Assembly: GCA_019637075.1 (NCBI GenBank)
Contig: JAHBWI010000002.1
Location: 1 to 64,000 of the forward strand
Length of the DNA stretch: 64,000 nucleotides
Reading direction: 5' to 3'
Origin: Nitrospiraceae bacterium
GTDB lineage: Bacteria > Nitrospirota > Nitrospiria > Nitrospirales > Nitrospiraceae
This document shows, piece after piece, positions 8,972 through 16,690 of the stretch; the first letter of the stretch is position 1, and each line of letters opens with the position of its first letter. The notes under the pieces are model-generated. The model ran no database searches and had not been told where the DNA came from. It saw only the letters and a program-made list of their open reading frames with translations. The position numbers were made by a program, and so were the translations under genes.

Positions 8972-9661
8972 TTAGGAAGTCCGTCGCGGGAACAAACCCA
9001 AATTGGTCAGCCCAACCGTTGAGGCATGGGAAAGCACGTGTTCAGCAAGGCTTCCGACCACGGCCTCTTCCAGCGGCGGCTTCGAGCCCTTGACGACGGT
9101 GAACGGCAATTCGTCCTTCCACAACACCTCTCCGCGATGGCTGAGAAGATAGAGGTAGAGACGGCGCTCCTCGCGATCCTTCCAGCCCCACGCGCCAGGC
9201 TCCGCAGGCGCTGCCTGCACATGCCCGACCAACACACTATCGACCTGGAGATCCCGTCCCACCGCCTGTGCGATTCGCTCGCGCCCCGCTGCATCTTGGC
9301 AGTCGGCTCCTTGTTCCGCCAAGGCCAGAAGTTCTCCCTGCGTTGCCGAAGTCGGCGAGACGACGTGAACCTGCATATGGCGGTCGAGGACATGGGCCAT
9401 TCGTGAGGACATAGCCGCGTCCCCCTCGAACGGAATGACCGCGATGCGGCGAAACGCCGCTTGGCTCTGCATCATCGGCGCCCCTGAGGCTTCGGCTACC
9501 CAGGAATGTTCGAAGGGAGCGAAGGTGACATCGGAGGTTCGGCTGGAGTCCAATCCCACCACAGCCACCCACGCGCCGGCCAGGCAACCTTGCAACCCCA
9601 GCAGGGGCAACAATAGGGCTGCCCGGAGCAATCGAGGCCGCTTTCGAATCACCGTTTTCAC
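8972..9661 (-). CDS. Hypothetical lipoprotein
   Basis: 229-aa predicted lipoprotein: basic N terminus, hydrophobic stretch and lipobox LQGC (Cys near residue 26). The mature part contains FRRIAVIPFEG, a segment typical of periplasmic lipoproteins that resemble CsgG/GNA1162-type proteins, followed by an alpha/beta region ending in a likely helix. No catalytic motif is visible. It is upstream of the HExxH gene on the same strand with a gap of about 118 bp, so cotranscription is possible but not compelling. Confidence 0.7.
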   Translation of the reverse strand: MKTVIRKRPRLLRAALLLPLLGLQGCLAGAWVAVVGLDSSRTSDVTFAPFEHSWVAEASGAPMMQSQAAFRRIAVIPFEGDAAMSSRMAHVLDRHMQVHVVSPTSATQGELLALAEQGADCQDAAGRERIAQAVGRDLQVDSVLVGHVQAAPAEPGAWGWKDREERRLYLYLLSHRGEVLWKDELPFTVVKGSKPPLEEAVVGSLAEHVLSHASTVGLTNLGLFPRRTS

Positions 9662-10025
9662 CTATTGTCTCCTGGTAGATGCGCTCGTCAGAGACGGGGC
9701 TACGAAAACTACCACAGCAAACTTGATGCCGTCGACCAAACTTTTCAGCTGTCCGAGCAACTACATGATTGTGCGCGACTTCTCAGAAGACAGTGTCTTC
9801 CCGCTGGAGTGGGGATCGCGCTGTGTCACGCCCAAACCGACCACTCGCCTGGACAGTAGTGAGTCATCCTGCGCCAGAGAAACACAGGTGTCGGATGCGA
9901 GGACCGCGCAATTGATGGGGAGGCTTTGATGAAGTGGGATAACCTGCGCTAACATCGCACCAGCAGCGGCGCGAAACCCGCGGCCCGGAGGCCACCGGGC
10001 CCCAGGCCGCTGCCTTCTTGTCGGA
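9662..10025. other. Intergenic region, one strong hairpin
   Basis: No gene was recognised in these 364 bases. On the minus strand it lies between the zinc-ribbon gene (stop at 10026) and the lipoprotein (start 9661). GGCCCGG/CCGGGCC (9982-10001, 6-nt loop) forms a GC-rich hairpin just after the zinc-ribbon stop but is not followed by a T tract, so it would be at best a factor-dependent terminator. The remainder shows nothing distinctive. Confidence 0.45.
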
Positions 10026-10253
10026 TCAGGCCGAGAGCCTGACCAATTCGAAGAGACGAGGCTTCTCGGGAGCGGGCGTGAAAATCCGGCGAAGCGAGGA
10101 CTGTTGAATCATTCGATTTTTTTGGATCACCGTATCGACGACGTTTCCGCAACAGAGGCAGCGGTACCCGTGCGACCACATCGGATGATAGCTTTCCTGG
10201 AGGTCGATCAAATCGTCACTCACCATCAAGCCTTCGCAACGAGTGCAAGTCAT
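10026..10253 (-). CDS. Small zinc-ribbon protein
   Basis: 75-aa protein with two cysteine pairs, C3-x2-C6 and C32-x2-C35 (within CLCCGN), the spacing of a treble-clef or zinc-ribbon fold. The start is firm: AGGAGG lies 6 nt before the ATG at 10253, so longer readings upstream are unlikely. The C-terminal tail is basic (QKNRMIQQSSLRR). Such tiny CxxC proteins may bind nucleic acid or act as metal-dependent adaptors; no specific function can be assigned. Confidence 0.72.
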   Translation of the reverse strand: MTCTRCEGLMVSDDLIDLQESYHPMWSHGYRCLCCGNVVDTVIQKNRMIQQSSLRRIFTPAPEKPRLFELVRLSA

Positions 10254-10558
10254 GGGCCCCTCCTGGTTCAAGAGTCGGCGTCCCTTGGCTGTTGGCAGCC
10301 TTCTCAACGCCGACCAGACGTCTAGAGAGCAATGTGGGTGCCACCCGCCCCACAACTGAGAACCCGCGCCTGGCCTTGTGTTGTAACGGAGGCAATTGAC
10401 GCCGTGTCCGCCGAAATTGGAAATTATGTGACCGATTTGGTCCCATGCGACAGAAATGGTCCACCGACTAAGCGCTCGAAAATCCAGGGCATCACCAAAT
10501 TGCATGGATGGACCTACAGGGATGTTCCTGTTCCCGGACCGGCGCAAAAGGACGGCAA
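10254..10558. other. Divergent intergenic region
   Basis: About 305 bp between the divergent starts of the zinc-ribbon gene and the RqcH-like gene. It should contain both promoters, but no pair of hexamers with good spacing stood out. No repeat or RNA gene was recognised. Confidence 0.4.
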
Positions 10559-12010
10559 ATGACGCTCAATGCGACAGAAATTGCCGCTGTCGTACAAGAA
10601 CTCGCCGAAGCGCTCGCAGGAGGCTGGATTCAGAAAGTCTTCCAGCCCTTGCCTGACCTGCTCGTGTTGGAGGTCAGGGTTCCCGGCCGCACCCACCGTG
10701 TGCTCTGTTCCGTGAATCCTGCCACGGCCCGACTGCATTTGATCCGGCGGCAGCTGCCCAATCCACCCAGCCCTCCGGCATTTTGTCAGTTACTGCGCGC
10801 GCGCATACAAGGAGCCAGGTTGGATGCCATTCGGCAGGTCCCAGGGGATCGCATCGTCCAACTGACCATGACGACAAGGGAAGGCTCCTCCGCCCTCGTC
10901 GCCGAGTTGTTCGGAAAGCGGCCGGACGTCTTGTTCCTTGATCAGGAGGGAGCAGTCGTCGCCACTTTGGCCAATCAGAAAGACCGGGTCGACCACCACT
11001 ACGAACCACCGCCAAGCCCAGCACCCCCTCTCACCGATGATCCAAGTCCGGCAACAGCCCAGGCACCGTCCGCGGAGAATTCCTGTCCCGTCTCGGCCGA
11101 TTTGGAAGACCGGTATCGCGAACGCGAAGGGGCGATGGCCCATGACCATGCTCTCAGAACCCGCGACTCCGCTTTGCGCAAAGCCATCAAGAAGGAACGA
11201 CGCCGGCTCGACGGGCTGCACCGCGATTTGGACAACGCGGGACGTTACGAGCACTATGCGCGCTATGGCGAGTTGCTGAAGAGCAATCTTCACCTCGTGC
11301 AGAGAGGCCAGACGGAACTGGCCGTCATAGATTATTACGACGAACGCATGCCGCAACTGACGCTTCCGCTCGATCCAGCCAAGTCGGCTCAAGCCAACAT
11401 GGACGGATACTTCTCGAAGTATCGGAAATATGTCACGGCGCAACGAGAAGTGGTTCCACGCATATCGGCTTTGGAACAACGCATCGGCGAGCTCGAGCGT
11501 GAACTGACCGCCATCAAGAATGGCACGTGGGCTCCTCCCCCGCAGGCAGATCCACAGACCGGCCGAGGGATGCCGCAGCGACGGCGCCGGCTCGCGCAGG
11601 AATCAAGACGGGGGCCGTTTCGGCGGTTCATCTCGGCGGACGGACACCAGATCTTCGTCGGCCGCAACGCGAGGGAGAACGACGAACTCACCTTTGGTCT
11701 CGCCAAGAGCGACGATGTGTGGTTGCACGCCCAGGGCACGCCGGGGTCACATGTCGTGATCCGGTTAGAAAAGGGCACCGACCCTCCGCCCGATACGCTG
11801 CGCGATGCCGCAACCCTGGCTCTTCTCTACAGCGACCTCAAGAAAAGCGGCAAGGGCGACGTCATCTATACCCGCCGCAAGTGGGTGAAGAAAGCGAAAG
11901 GTCAAGCCCCCGGAGCAGTCACGGTCACCCAAGAAAAAGCTCTTCACGTGGCACTCGACAAGAAGCGACTGGACGCGATCAAAGAACGGTCGGCCAATAC
12001 AGAGGCCTAA
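10559..12010 (+). CDS. rqcH: RqcH/NFACT ribosome quality-control protein
   Basis: 483-aa member of the NFACT family (bacterial RqcH, eukaryotic Rqc2/NEMF). These bind obstructed 50S subunits and direct C-terminal alanine tailing of stalled nascent chains. The NFACT-N domain has the diagnostic Asp-Arg pair at D97-R98 (VPGDRIVQL), needed for tRNA engagement in known members. A long coiled coil follows (about 205-330), then the NFACT-R domain (about 360-470) with GHQIFVGRNARENDELTF, WLHAQGTPGSHVVIR and VIYTRRKWVKK. ATG at 10559 has AAGGA about 7 nt upstream. Slightly shorter than the Bacillus protein (about 570 aa). Confidence 0.88.
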   Translation: MTLNATEIAAVVQELAEALAGGWIQKVFQPLPDLLVLEVRVPGRTHRVLCSVNPATARLHLIRRQLPNPPSPPAFCQLLRARIQGARLDAIRQVPGDRIVQLTMTTREGSSALVAELFGKRPDVLFLDQEGAVVATLANQKDRVDHHYEPPPSPAPPLTDDPSPATAQAPSAENSCPVSADLEDRYREREGAMAHDHALRTRDSALRKAIKKERRRLDGLHRDLDNAGRYEHYARYGELLKSNLHLVQRGQTELAVIDYYDERMPQLTLPLDPAKSAQANMDGYFSKYRKYVTAQREVVPRISALEQRIGELERELTAIKNGTWAPPPQADPQTGRGMPQRRRRLAQESRRGPFRRFISADGHQIFVGRNARENDELTFGLAKSDDVWLHAQGTPGSHVVIRLEKGTDPPPDTLRDAATLALLYSDLKKSGKGDVIYTRRKWVKKAKGQAPGAVTVTQEKALHVALDKKRLDAIKERSANTEA

Positions 12011-12051
12011 TCCGCTCACCGGACTCCGTCCTTCCAACGCCTACCCGATGA

Positions 12052-14115
12052 ATGCTACAGTGCCCGTATATGGGCACGCTTTCCGTTCCCAGGGACCACT
12101 CGAACCTCCTCAGTGCCTTGCTACGGGCAAGAACGTTGCGGGAGTTCGACCAGCGTCTCCAGCACGACCTGGCCCCAGCCTTGGGCTGCGACCTGATCGG
12201 CTTCTACCTCTATAGCCGCACAACCGGAGTCTTCACTCCGATCTCTGAATCCCTGCGCAGACCGGAATCTCCCGCCTATGTCATGGCCCAACTGCCCTCG
12301 GAAGGTACGCTCAAGGAGGCGGCCGTCCGTGGACACCGGGCGCTGCTGGTGGACGACGTGGCCCAATCGCCCTGGACCGAAGCAGGGGCCCTCGCGCCAA
12401 ACCTGGGCCGGGCGACTTCGGTGATGGTCACACCAGTCACTGCCGTTCCGTCTCGCGACAGGGGCGGAGAAAGTAGGACCTTGGCCGTCTTAGCCGCTGT
12501 CGCCATCGGAAAGCCGGGCTTCTTTTCCGAGGACGACCGCATCATGTTCGAGCAGTTCGGCCTGCACCTTGCTCCCGTCCTCGAGGCGGTGCTGGCCGCC
12601 GAGGAGCGCGACGCACTAGTCGCCATCAACAGCCAGGTCGTACTCGGCACGATGACGATCGACAACCTGCTGCCGGCCGTTCAGCCGATCCTCCGTCAGG
12701 TCATCCACCACGACATGACCGGACTCGTGCGGTTCGTCGGCTCGCCCGACAACCCATGGTTCGACATCGTCTCCTGCGACGGCGTCTCGGTTGATCTGGA
12801 GGCCTTGCGGCGATTTCCCTTCCACCACATGGCACCGGCCGAGCTGCTGGCGACCGGGAAACCGGTGCTGCTGACTGGATACAATCAAGATCGATTCGCA
12901 GAGCACGGGTACTTCGAGTCCATCGGAGTGCTGTCTGCCATGCTCTGTCCCCTGCTCGTGAGCGGCAAGCCCTATGGATTTCTCGCCCTCGGCAGCAAGA
13001 GACGAAACGCCTTTTCCGAACGGGATCTCGGTCTAGCCGAGCAGATCGCCTTTCATCTCTCACACGCCCTCTCGAATTTAACGGCCTACGACGAGATCCG
13101 CCGACTCAAGGAGCGGTTGGAGGAAGAAAACGTCTACCTGCGTGAAGAAATGGGCGCGGTATTGGACCTCAAGACCCTGATCGGTGATAGCCCGACGTTT
13201 CAGCGATCACTCAAGGCCATCGAAAAGGTGGCCCCGACTGACTCCACCGTACTCATCACCGGCGAGACCGGGACGGGAAAGGAGTTGGTGGCCCAGGCGA
13301 TTCACCGCCTGTCCGGACGCCGTCACAAGCCGATCGTAGCGGTCAATTGCGCGGCCCTTCCGCCGACACTCATCGAATCGGAACTGTTCGGACATGAGCG
13401 TGGCGCCTTCACTGGAGCAACCACCCGCAAGCTCGGCCGGTTCGAATTGGCCCATACCGGCACGATTTTCTTGGATGAAGTGGGGGACCTCCCATTGGAC
13501 CTGCAAGCCAAGTTGCTGCGGGTGTTGGAAACACAGGAGTTCGATCGAGTGGGGGGACGAACCGTCCGCGTCGACGCTCGCGTGTTGGCCGCGACAAACG
13601 CCAACCTCGACCAGGCCGTCAAGCAGGGCACATTTCGCGCGGACCTTTTCTACCGCCTGAATGTATTTCCATTGCGGCTGCCCCCCTTGCGCGAACGGCG
13701 AGAGGACATTCCTCTCCTGGCCCGGCACTTCGTCACGAAATACGCCACGCAACACCGCAAAACGGTCACGCGGATCGACAGGACCATGATGCAGCGGCTG
13801 ATCGCCTACGACTGGCCCGGCAACGTGCGGGAATTGGAGCACGTCATCGAACGGGCTGTGATCCTAAGCCAAGGGCCCATCCTGACTCCCGCCGAACTCG
13901 ACGGCTTGGGCACGCAAGAGGAACCGGCTGACGCTCCTCGCCTCGTCACGATGACGGATGTCGAGCGCACCCATATTCTGAATACGCTGGAACAGACCAA
14001 CTGGGTGCTGTCCGGGACAGGAGGCGCAGCGGCTCGGCTCGGTATGAAACGGTCCACCCTGCAGCACCGGATAAAACGGCTGGGCATCCATCGCCCTCCG
14101 CGGACAGCCTCCTAG
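12052..14115 (+). CDS. GAF-domain sigma-54 activator (FhlA/NorR-like)
   Basis: 687-aa enhancer-binding protein without a receiver domain. Two GAF-like sensory domains (about 15-180 and 195-345) precede an AAA+ domain with Walker A GETGTGKE (about 401), an intact GAFTGA loop (about 450-455) and Walker B-type FLDEVGDL. A Fis-type helix-turn-helix (MKRSTLQHRIKRLGI) is near the C terminus. The GAF domains suggest activation by a small ligand or redox signal rather than by phosphorylation. An in-frame ATG at 12070 is an equally plausible start. An 18-bp palindrome overlaps the start region, and related palindromes plus a sigma-54 promoter precede the exporter operon, its likely target. Confidence 0.9.
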   Translation: MLQCPYMGTLSVPRDHSNLLSALLRARTLREFDQRLQHDLAPALGCDLIGFYLYSRTTGVFTPISESLRRPESPAYVMAQLPSEGTLKEAAVRGHRALLVDDVAQSPWTEAGALAPNLGRATSVMVTPVTAVPSRDRGGESRTLAVLAAVAIGKPGFFSEDDRIMFEQFGLHLAPVLEAVLAAEERDALVAINSQVVLGTMTIDNLLPAVQPILRQVIHHDMTGLVRFVGSPDNPWFDIVSCDGVSVDLEALRRFPFHHMAPAELLATGKPVLLTGYNQDRFAEHGYFESIGVLSAMLCPLLVSGKPYGFLALGSKRRNAFSERDLGLAEQIAFHLSHALSNLTAYDEIRRLKERLEEENVYLREEMGAVLDLKTLIGDSPTFQRSLKAIEKVAPTDSTVLITGETGTGKELVAQAIHRLSGRRHKPIVAVNCAALPPTLIESELFGHERGAFTGATTRKLGRFELAHTGTIFLDEVGDLPLDLQAKLLRVLETQEFDRVGGRTVRVDARVLAATNANLDQAVKQGTFRADLFYRLNVFPLRLPPLRERREDIPLLARHFVTKYATQHRKTVTRIDRTMMQRLIAYDWPGNVRELEHVIERAVILSQGPILTPAELDGLGTQEEPADAPRLVTMTDVERTHILNTLEQTNWVLSGTGGAAARLGMKRSTLQHRIKRLGIHRPPRTAS
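12060..12077. promoter_or_regulatory. 18-bp palindromic operator over the activator's start
   Basis: GTGCCCGTATATGGGCAC is palindromic except for one base pair. It covers the region between the two possible start codons (12052, 12070) of the sigma-54 activator. It shares TGCCC-(A/G)TATAT-GGGCA with the palindrome at 14984-15001. Its position suggests autoregulation, by blocking transcription or translation initiation; this is inference. Confidence 0.6.
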
Positions 14116-14211
14116 CCGAATAGTGAACACGTTCGGCCCGTTGTTGCAGGGAACGCCTGGCGCGACAGCGGGATGATTGGCACCGATCGCAAAAAACACG
14201 GAGCACAAGGC

Positions 14212-14967
14212 ATGAGCAACCTTCTCCCACAAATTCTGGCCTTCATGGGATTACTCCTCTGGATGGGTCCCGAGTACGCCCTCGCAGAGCTTGTCGCTTC
14301 TCCGCAGCCGGCGGCCGACTTCGAGAGCGGCGTCTCAGGATCAGCGGAGAGGGGACAGCGTACGCATGTGCCGCGCAGCTCACCACCGGCGGCGATGCAC
14401 ACGGCACCAAGCGCGCCCGATGGTGCTGTGCTGCTTGCAGCGGTGGATGGCTTGGAAGGGCCGCCTCCCTGCAGCAAGGACAATATCTGCAATCTAGCTG
14501 TCTGCGCCAACGACCCTGACTGCCCCGCCGGAATGCCGGACGCAGCGACGAATGATCCTTCGAGCGGCGGGCCGGAACATAACGAAGGAGGCATGGGAAC
14601 GTCTGTCTGGTTCAGCACCGGTCCTCCCTATACAGAAGGCGGCGCACATGTCTGCCACGATAACGGAACCTGCGACATTATGGTCTACTGGACGGTCCAG
14701 CCTGATCGATACGACAAGTGGAAAATCTGCTGGAAGGAACACGGCACCCTGTTCGAGAACGCCTGCGATGACAACGAAAAGATCCGCACCTTCGAAAACG
14801 CCTTCTATCTCATCCCCAAGCTGAAGCAAGGCGAGGAATATCGTATTCGTCTGGAAGGCCGAAAGGACAAGAATGACAAGTGGAAATGCTTGGCGAAAGC
14901 CACGTTGAGGAACATCAGCTGGAATGATCCGCGGATCGTCGGTACCGTTCCTTGTATCGTGCCGTAA
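14212..14967 (+). CDS. Secreted Cys-rich protein of unknown function
   Basis: 251-aa exported protein: signal peptide MSNLLPQILAFMG... with a cleavage site near ALA (about 26), then a low-complexity Ala/Ser/Pro linker to about residue 90, then a cysteine-rich part (CSKDNICNLAVC, DPDC, HVCHDNGTCD, KICWKEH, ENACDD, KWKCLAK). About ten cysteines suggest disulfides in the periplasm or outside. The last about 110 residues look like a fibronectin/Ig-type beta-sandwich. ATG at 14212 has GGAG 8 nt upstream. It lies between the sigma-54 activator and the exporter operon on the same strand, so it may belong to the system. No family recognised. Confidence 0.65.
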   Translation: MSNLLPQILAFMGLLLWMGPEYALAELVASPQPAADFESGVSGSAERGQRTHVPRSSPPAAMHTAPSAPDGAVLLAAVDGLEGPPPCSKDNICNLAVCANDPDCPAGMPDAATNDPSSGGPEHNEGGMGTSVWFSTGPPYTEGGAHVCHDNGTCDIMVYWTVQPDRYDKWKICWKEHGTLFENACDDNEKIRTFENAFYLIPKLKQGEEYRIRLEGRKDKNDKWKCLAKATLRNISWNDPRIVGTVPCIVP

Positions 14968-14983
14968 CTTGAGGGCTCCACAC

Positions 14984-15001
14984 CTGCCCATATATGGGCA
15001 G
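14984..15001. promoter_or_regulatory. Perfect 18-bp palindrome, candidate upstream activating site
   Basis: CTGCCCATATATGGGCAG is perfectly self-complementary. It lies about 130-145 bp upstream of a GG-N10-GC promoter, the usual enhancer distance for sigma-54 activators, and matches the palindrome over the start of the adjacent activator gene. Confidence 0.65.
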
Positions 15002-15014
15002 CGCCCACGCGATT

Positions 15015-15032
15015 CTGCCGGCCGACGGGCAG
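15015..15032. promoter_or_regulatory. Second, degenerate 18-bp half-site pair
   Basis: CTGCC-N8-GGCAG has the same arms and total length as the perfect palindrome 31 bp upstream (three helical turns), with a different core. Both copies are followed by GCGCCCA, so the direct repeat GGGCAGCGCCCA recurs at 14996 and 15027. Tandem helically phased sites are typical of enhancer-binding proteins. Confidence 0.5.
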
Positions 15033-15127
15033 CGCCCAAACGACTCTTTCGACTCGCTCACGTCGCCCCCTGTCATTTCCTGCCACGCGTCAACTACTTA
15101 TGCTCGAAGCCCGGGCCATACTCCTCC

Positions 15128-15143
15128 TGGCATCCTCCCTGCT
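15128..15143 (+). promoter_or_regulatory. Sigma-54 (-24/-12) promoter of exporter operon
   Basis: TGGCATCCTCCCTGCT matches the sigma-54 consensus TGGCACG-N4-TTGC at the invariant GG and GC with the required 10-bp spacing. Transcription would start about 12 bp after the GC, at about 15154, almost on the ATG at 15156. Either the first gene is translated from a nearly leaderless mRNA or it begins at a later codon. Confidence 0.55.
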
Positions 15144-15155
15144 TCTCGCTTCCCC

Positions 15156-15563
15156 ATGAACCGCAGCAACCCAACGCCGGATTGGATCAGCCATGAAATT
15201 CGTTCGTACCTGACGGCGCGTGAGAACGAACTGTTGCCTTCGGGTGAAGGCACCAAGGACGGCCGGCGATTCGGTTGGTGCGGCGACGTATTCGACTTTC
15301 TGTGCGAAGGACTGGCTGAACGGCTGGCAGGACACAACATCACATTTGCGGCCGCCTTTCCCGGCCCCTTCCGTTTGCTCGACGAGGACCAGCAACCGAA
15401 CGGCCAGCACATTCGCCGTTTCTGGACGACTGCCCTGCACCAAGGCTGTCCGATCGCGCGTCTGTGCACGTACTTTTTCCATCGGCACGATCAGGTGAGA
15501 CTGCCTCGCCGTCCCCAAGTCGTTGCCTACCCGGCGGACAGCCGACTCTTGGAGATCGAGTGA
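15156..15563 (+). CDS. Unknown 135-aa first protein of the exporter operon
   Basis: Soluble protein of about 135 residues without a signal peptide or TM segment, rich in aromatic, His and Arg residues, with Cys at CGDVFDFLC, HQGC and ARLC. No family recognised. Support for coding: its TGA (15561-15563) overlaps the GTG start of the permease by 4 bp, the same coupling used at the next junctions, and a sigma-54 promoter lies directly upstream. It could be a cytoplasmic adaptor or chaperone for the exported substrate; this is speculation. The exact start is uncertain. Confidence 0.55.
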   Translation: MNRSNPTPDWISHEIRSYLTARENELLPSGEGTKDGRRFGWCGDVFDFLCEGLAERLAGHNITFAAAFPGPFRLLDEDQQPNGQHIRRFWTTALHQGCPIARLCTYFFHRHDQVRLPRRPQVVAYPADSRLLEIE

Positions 15564-16690
15564 ACTACGTCGCCCTCAAGATGCTGTTTGGCGACCGCGC
15601 CAAATATCTGATGCTCCTCTGCGGGCTCACGTTCGCAGTCATGCTCATCGTGCAGCAGGGGTCCATTTTTTGGGGACTGATGATCTGGTCCCAATCCAGC
15701 GTGACCAACACCAATGTGCCGATCTGGGTAACGGACCCTGGCATCGCTCAGGTCGACGAAGTCAAACCCATCGCCGACACAGCGGTGGATCGTGTCCGGA
15801 GCGTGCCGGGGGTCGAGTGGGCCGTGCCGCACTATCGGGGCCTCCTTCGCGCACGGTTGGCAAGCGGGGCCTACCATCAAATCACTCTCGTCGGCCTGGA
15901 ATCGGCCACGTTGATCGGCCGCCCCTCGCAGGTGCTGGACGGACGATTCGAGGACGTAAGGCAACCGGATGCCGTGGTCGTCGATCAGTGGACCGTGGAA
16001 CGCATGGGGGGCCCTGACGTCATCAAGGTCGGCAGCCTGTTCGAATTAAACGACAAGCTCGCACGCGTGGTGGCCATCGCCAAGACCCAAAAGAGCTTCA
16101 CCAACATTCCCGTCGTCTACACGACCTATGAACGCGCTCTTCGTTATGTGCCGCGTGAACGGAGAACCCTATCCTATGTACTGGCCAAGGCGCGGGAGGG
16201 AGAACCGGTGGAGGGAGTCATCGCGCGCATCCGCGACAGCACAGGATTAGGCGCCTACACCGGGGAGGAGTTCGGCTGGAAAACCATCGGGTGGGTCCTG
16301 AACAATACCGGGATCGGCATCAACTTCGGGACGACCATCGTGCTCGGATTCATCGTCGGCATGGCGATCGCCGGGCAAACGTTTTACCTCTTCACAGTGG
16401 AAAATCTTCGGCAGTTCGGCGCGCTCAAGGCCATGGGGACCTCGACGGCCACGCTGGCCCGCATGATTCTCCTGCAAGCCTTGACGGTCGGCATTACCGG
16501 CTATGGCCTGGGGGTAGGACTCGCCACGGCTTTCGGTCTGTTCGCCGCACGAGAGGGCCAACTCCCCTTCAATGAAACCTGGCCTCTGCTCGCCCTGGTG
16601 TTCGTGGCGCTGTTGGCCATCTGTATGTTTTCAGCTTTGATCAGCATTATCAAATTGGCCCGGCTGGAACCGGCCATCGTCTTTCGGTGA
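15560..16690 (+). CDS. devC: ABC exporter permease, DevC/MacB type
   Basis: 376-aa inner-membrane permease with the FtsX/MacB topology: one N-terminal TM helix (LMLLCGLTFAVMLIVQQG), a periplasmic domain of about 220 residues, then three C-terminal TM helices (about 255-370) that include ENLRQFGALKAMGTS, the coupling segment next to the FtsX-type helices. This corresponds to DevC of the cyanobacterial DevBCA glycolipid exporter. GTG at 15560 is chosen because it forms a GTGA overlap with the upstream stop and gives the family's N terminus (NYVALKMLFGD). Its ATPase, fusion protein and outer-membrane factor follow immediately. Confidence 0.85.
   Translation: MNYVALKMLFGDRAKYLMLLCGLTFAVMLIVQQGSIFWGLMIWSQSSVTNTNVPIWVTDPGIAQVDEVKPIADTAVDRVRSVPGVEWAVPHYRGLLRARLASGAYHQITLVGLESATLIGRPSQVLDGRFEDVRQPDAVVVDQWTVERMGGPDVIKVGSLFELNDKLARVVAIAKTQKSFTNIPVVYTTYERALRYVPRERRTLSYVLAKAREGEPVEGVIARIRDSTGLGAYTGEEFGWKTIGWVLNNTGIGINFGTTIVLGFIVGMAIAGQTFYLFTVENLRQFGALKAMGTSTATLARMILLQALTVGITGYGLGVGLATAFGLFAAREGQLPFNETWPLLALVFVALLAICMFSALISIIKLARLEPAIVFR

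Noticed and set aside
14135-14151. CGGCCCGTTGTTGCAG as a sigma-54 promoter
   Set aside because: GG to GC spacing is 9 bp, usually inactive.
14185-14200. TTGGCACCGATCGCA as a sigma-54 promoter for the secreted Cys-rich gene
   Set aside because: The GG and GC are 8 bp apart instead of 10, so the -24/-12 geometry is wrong.
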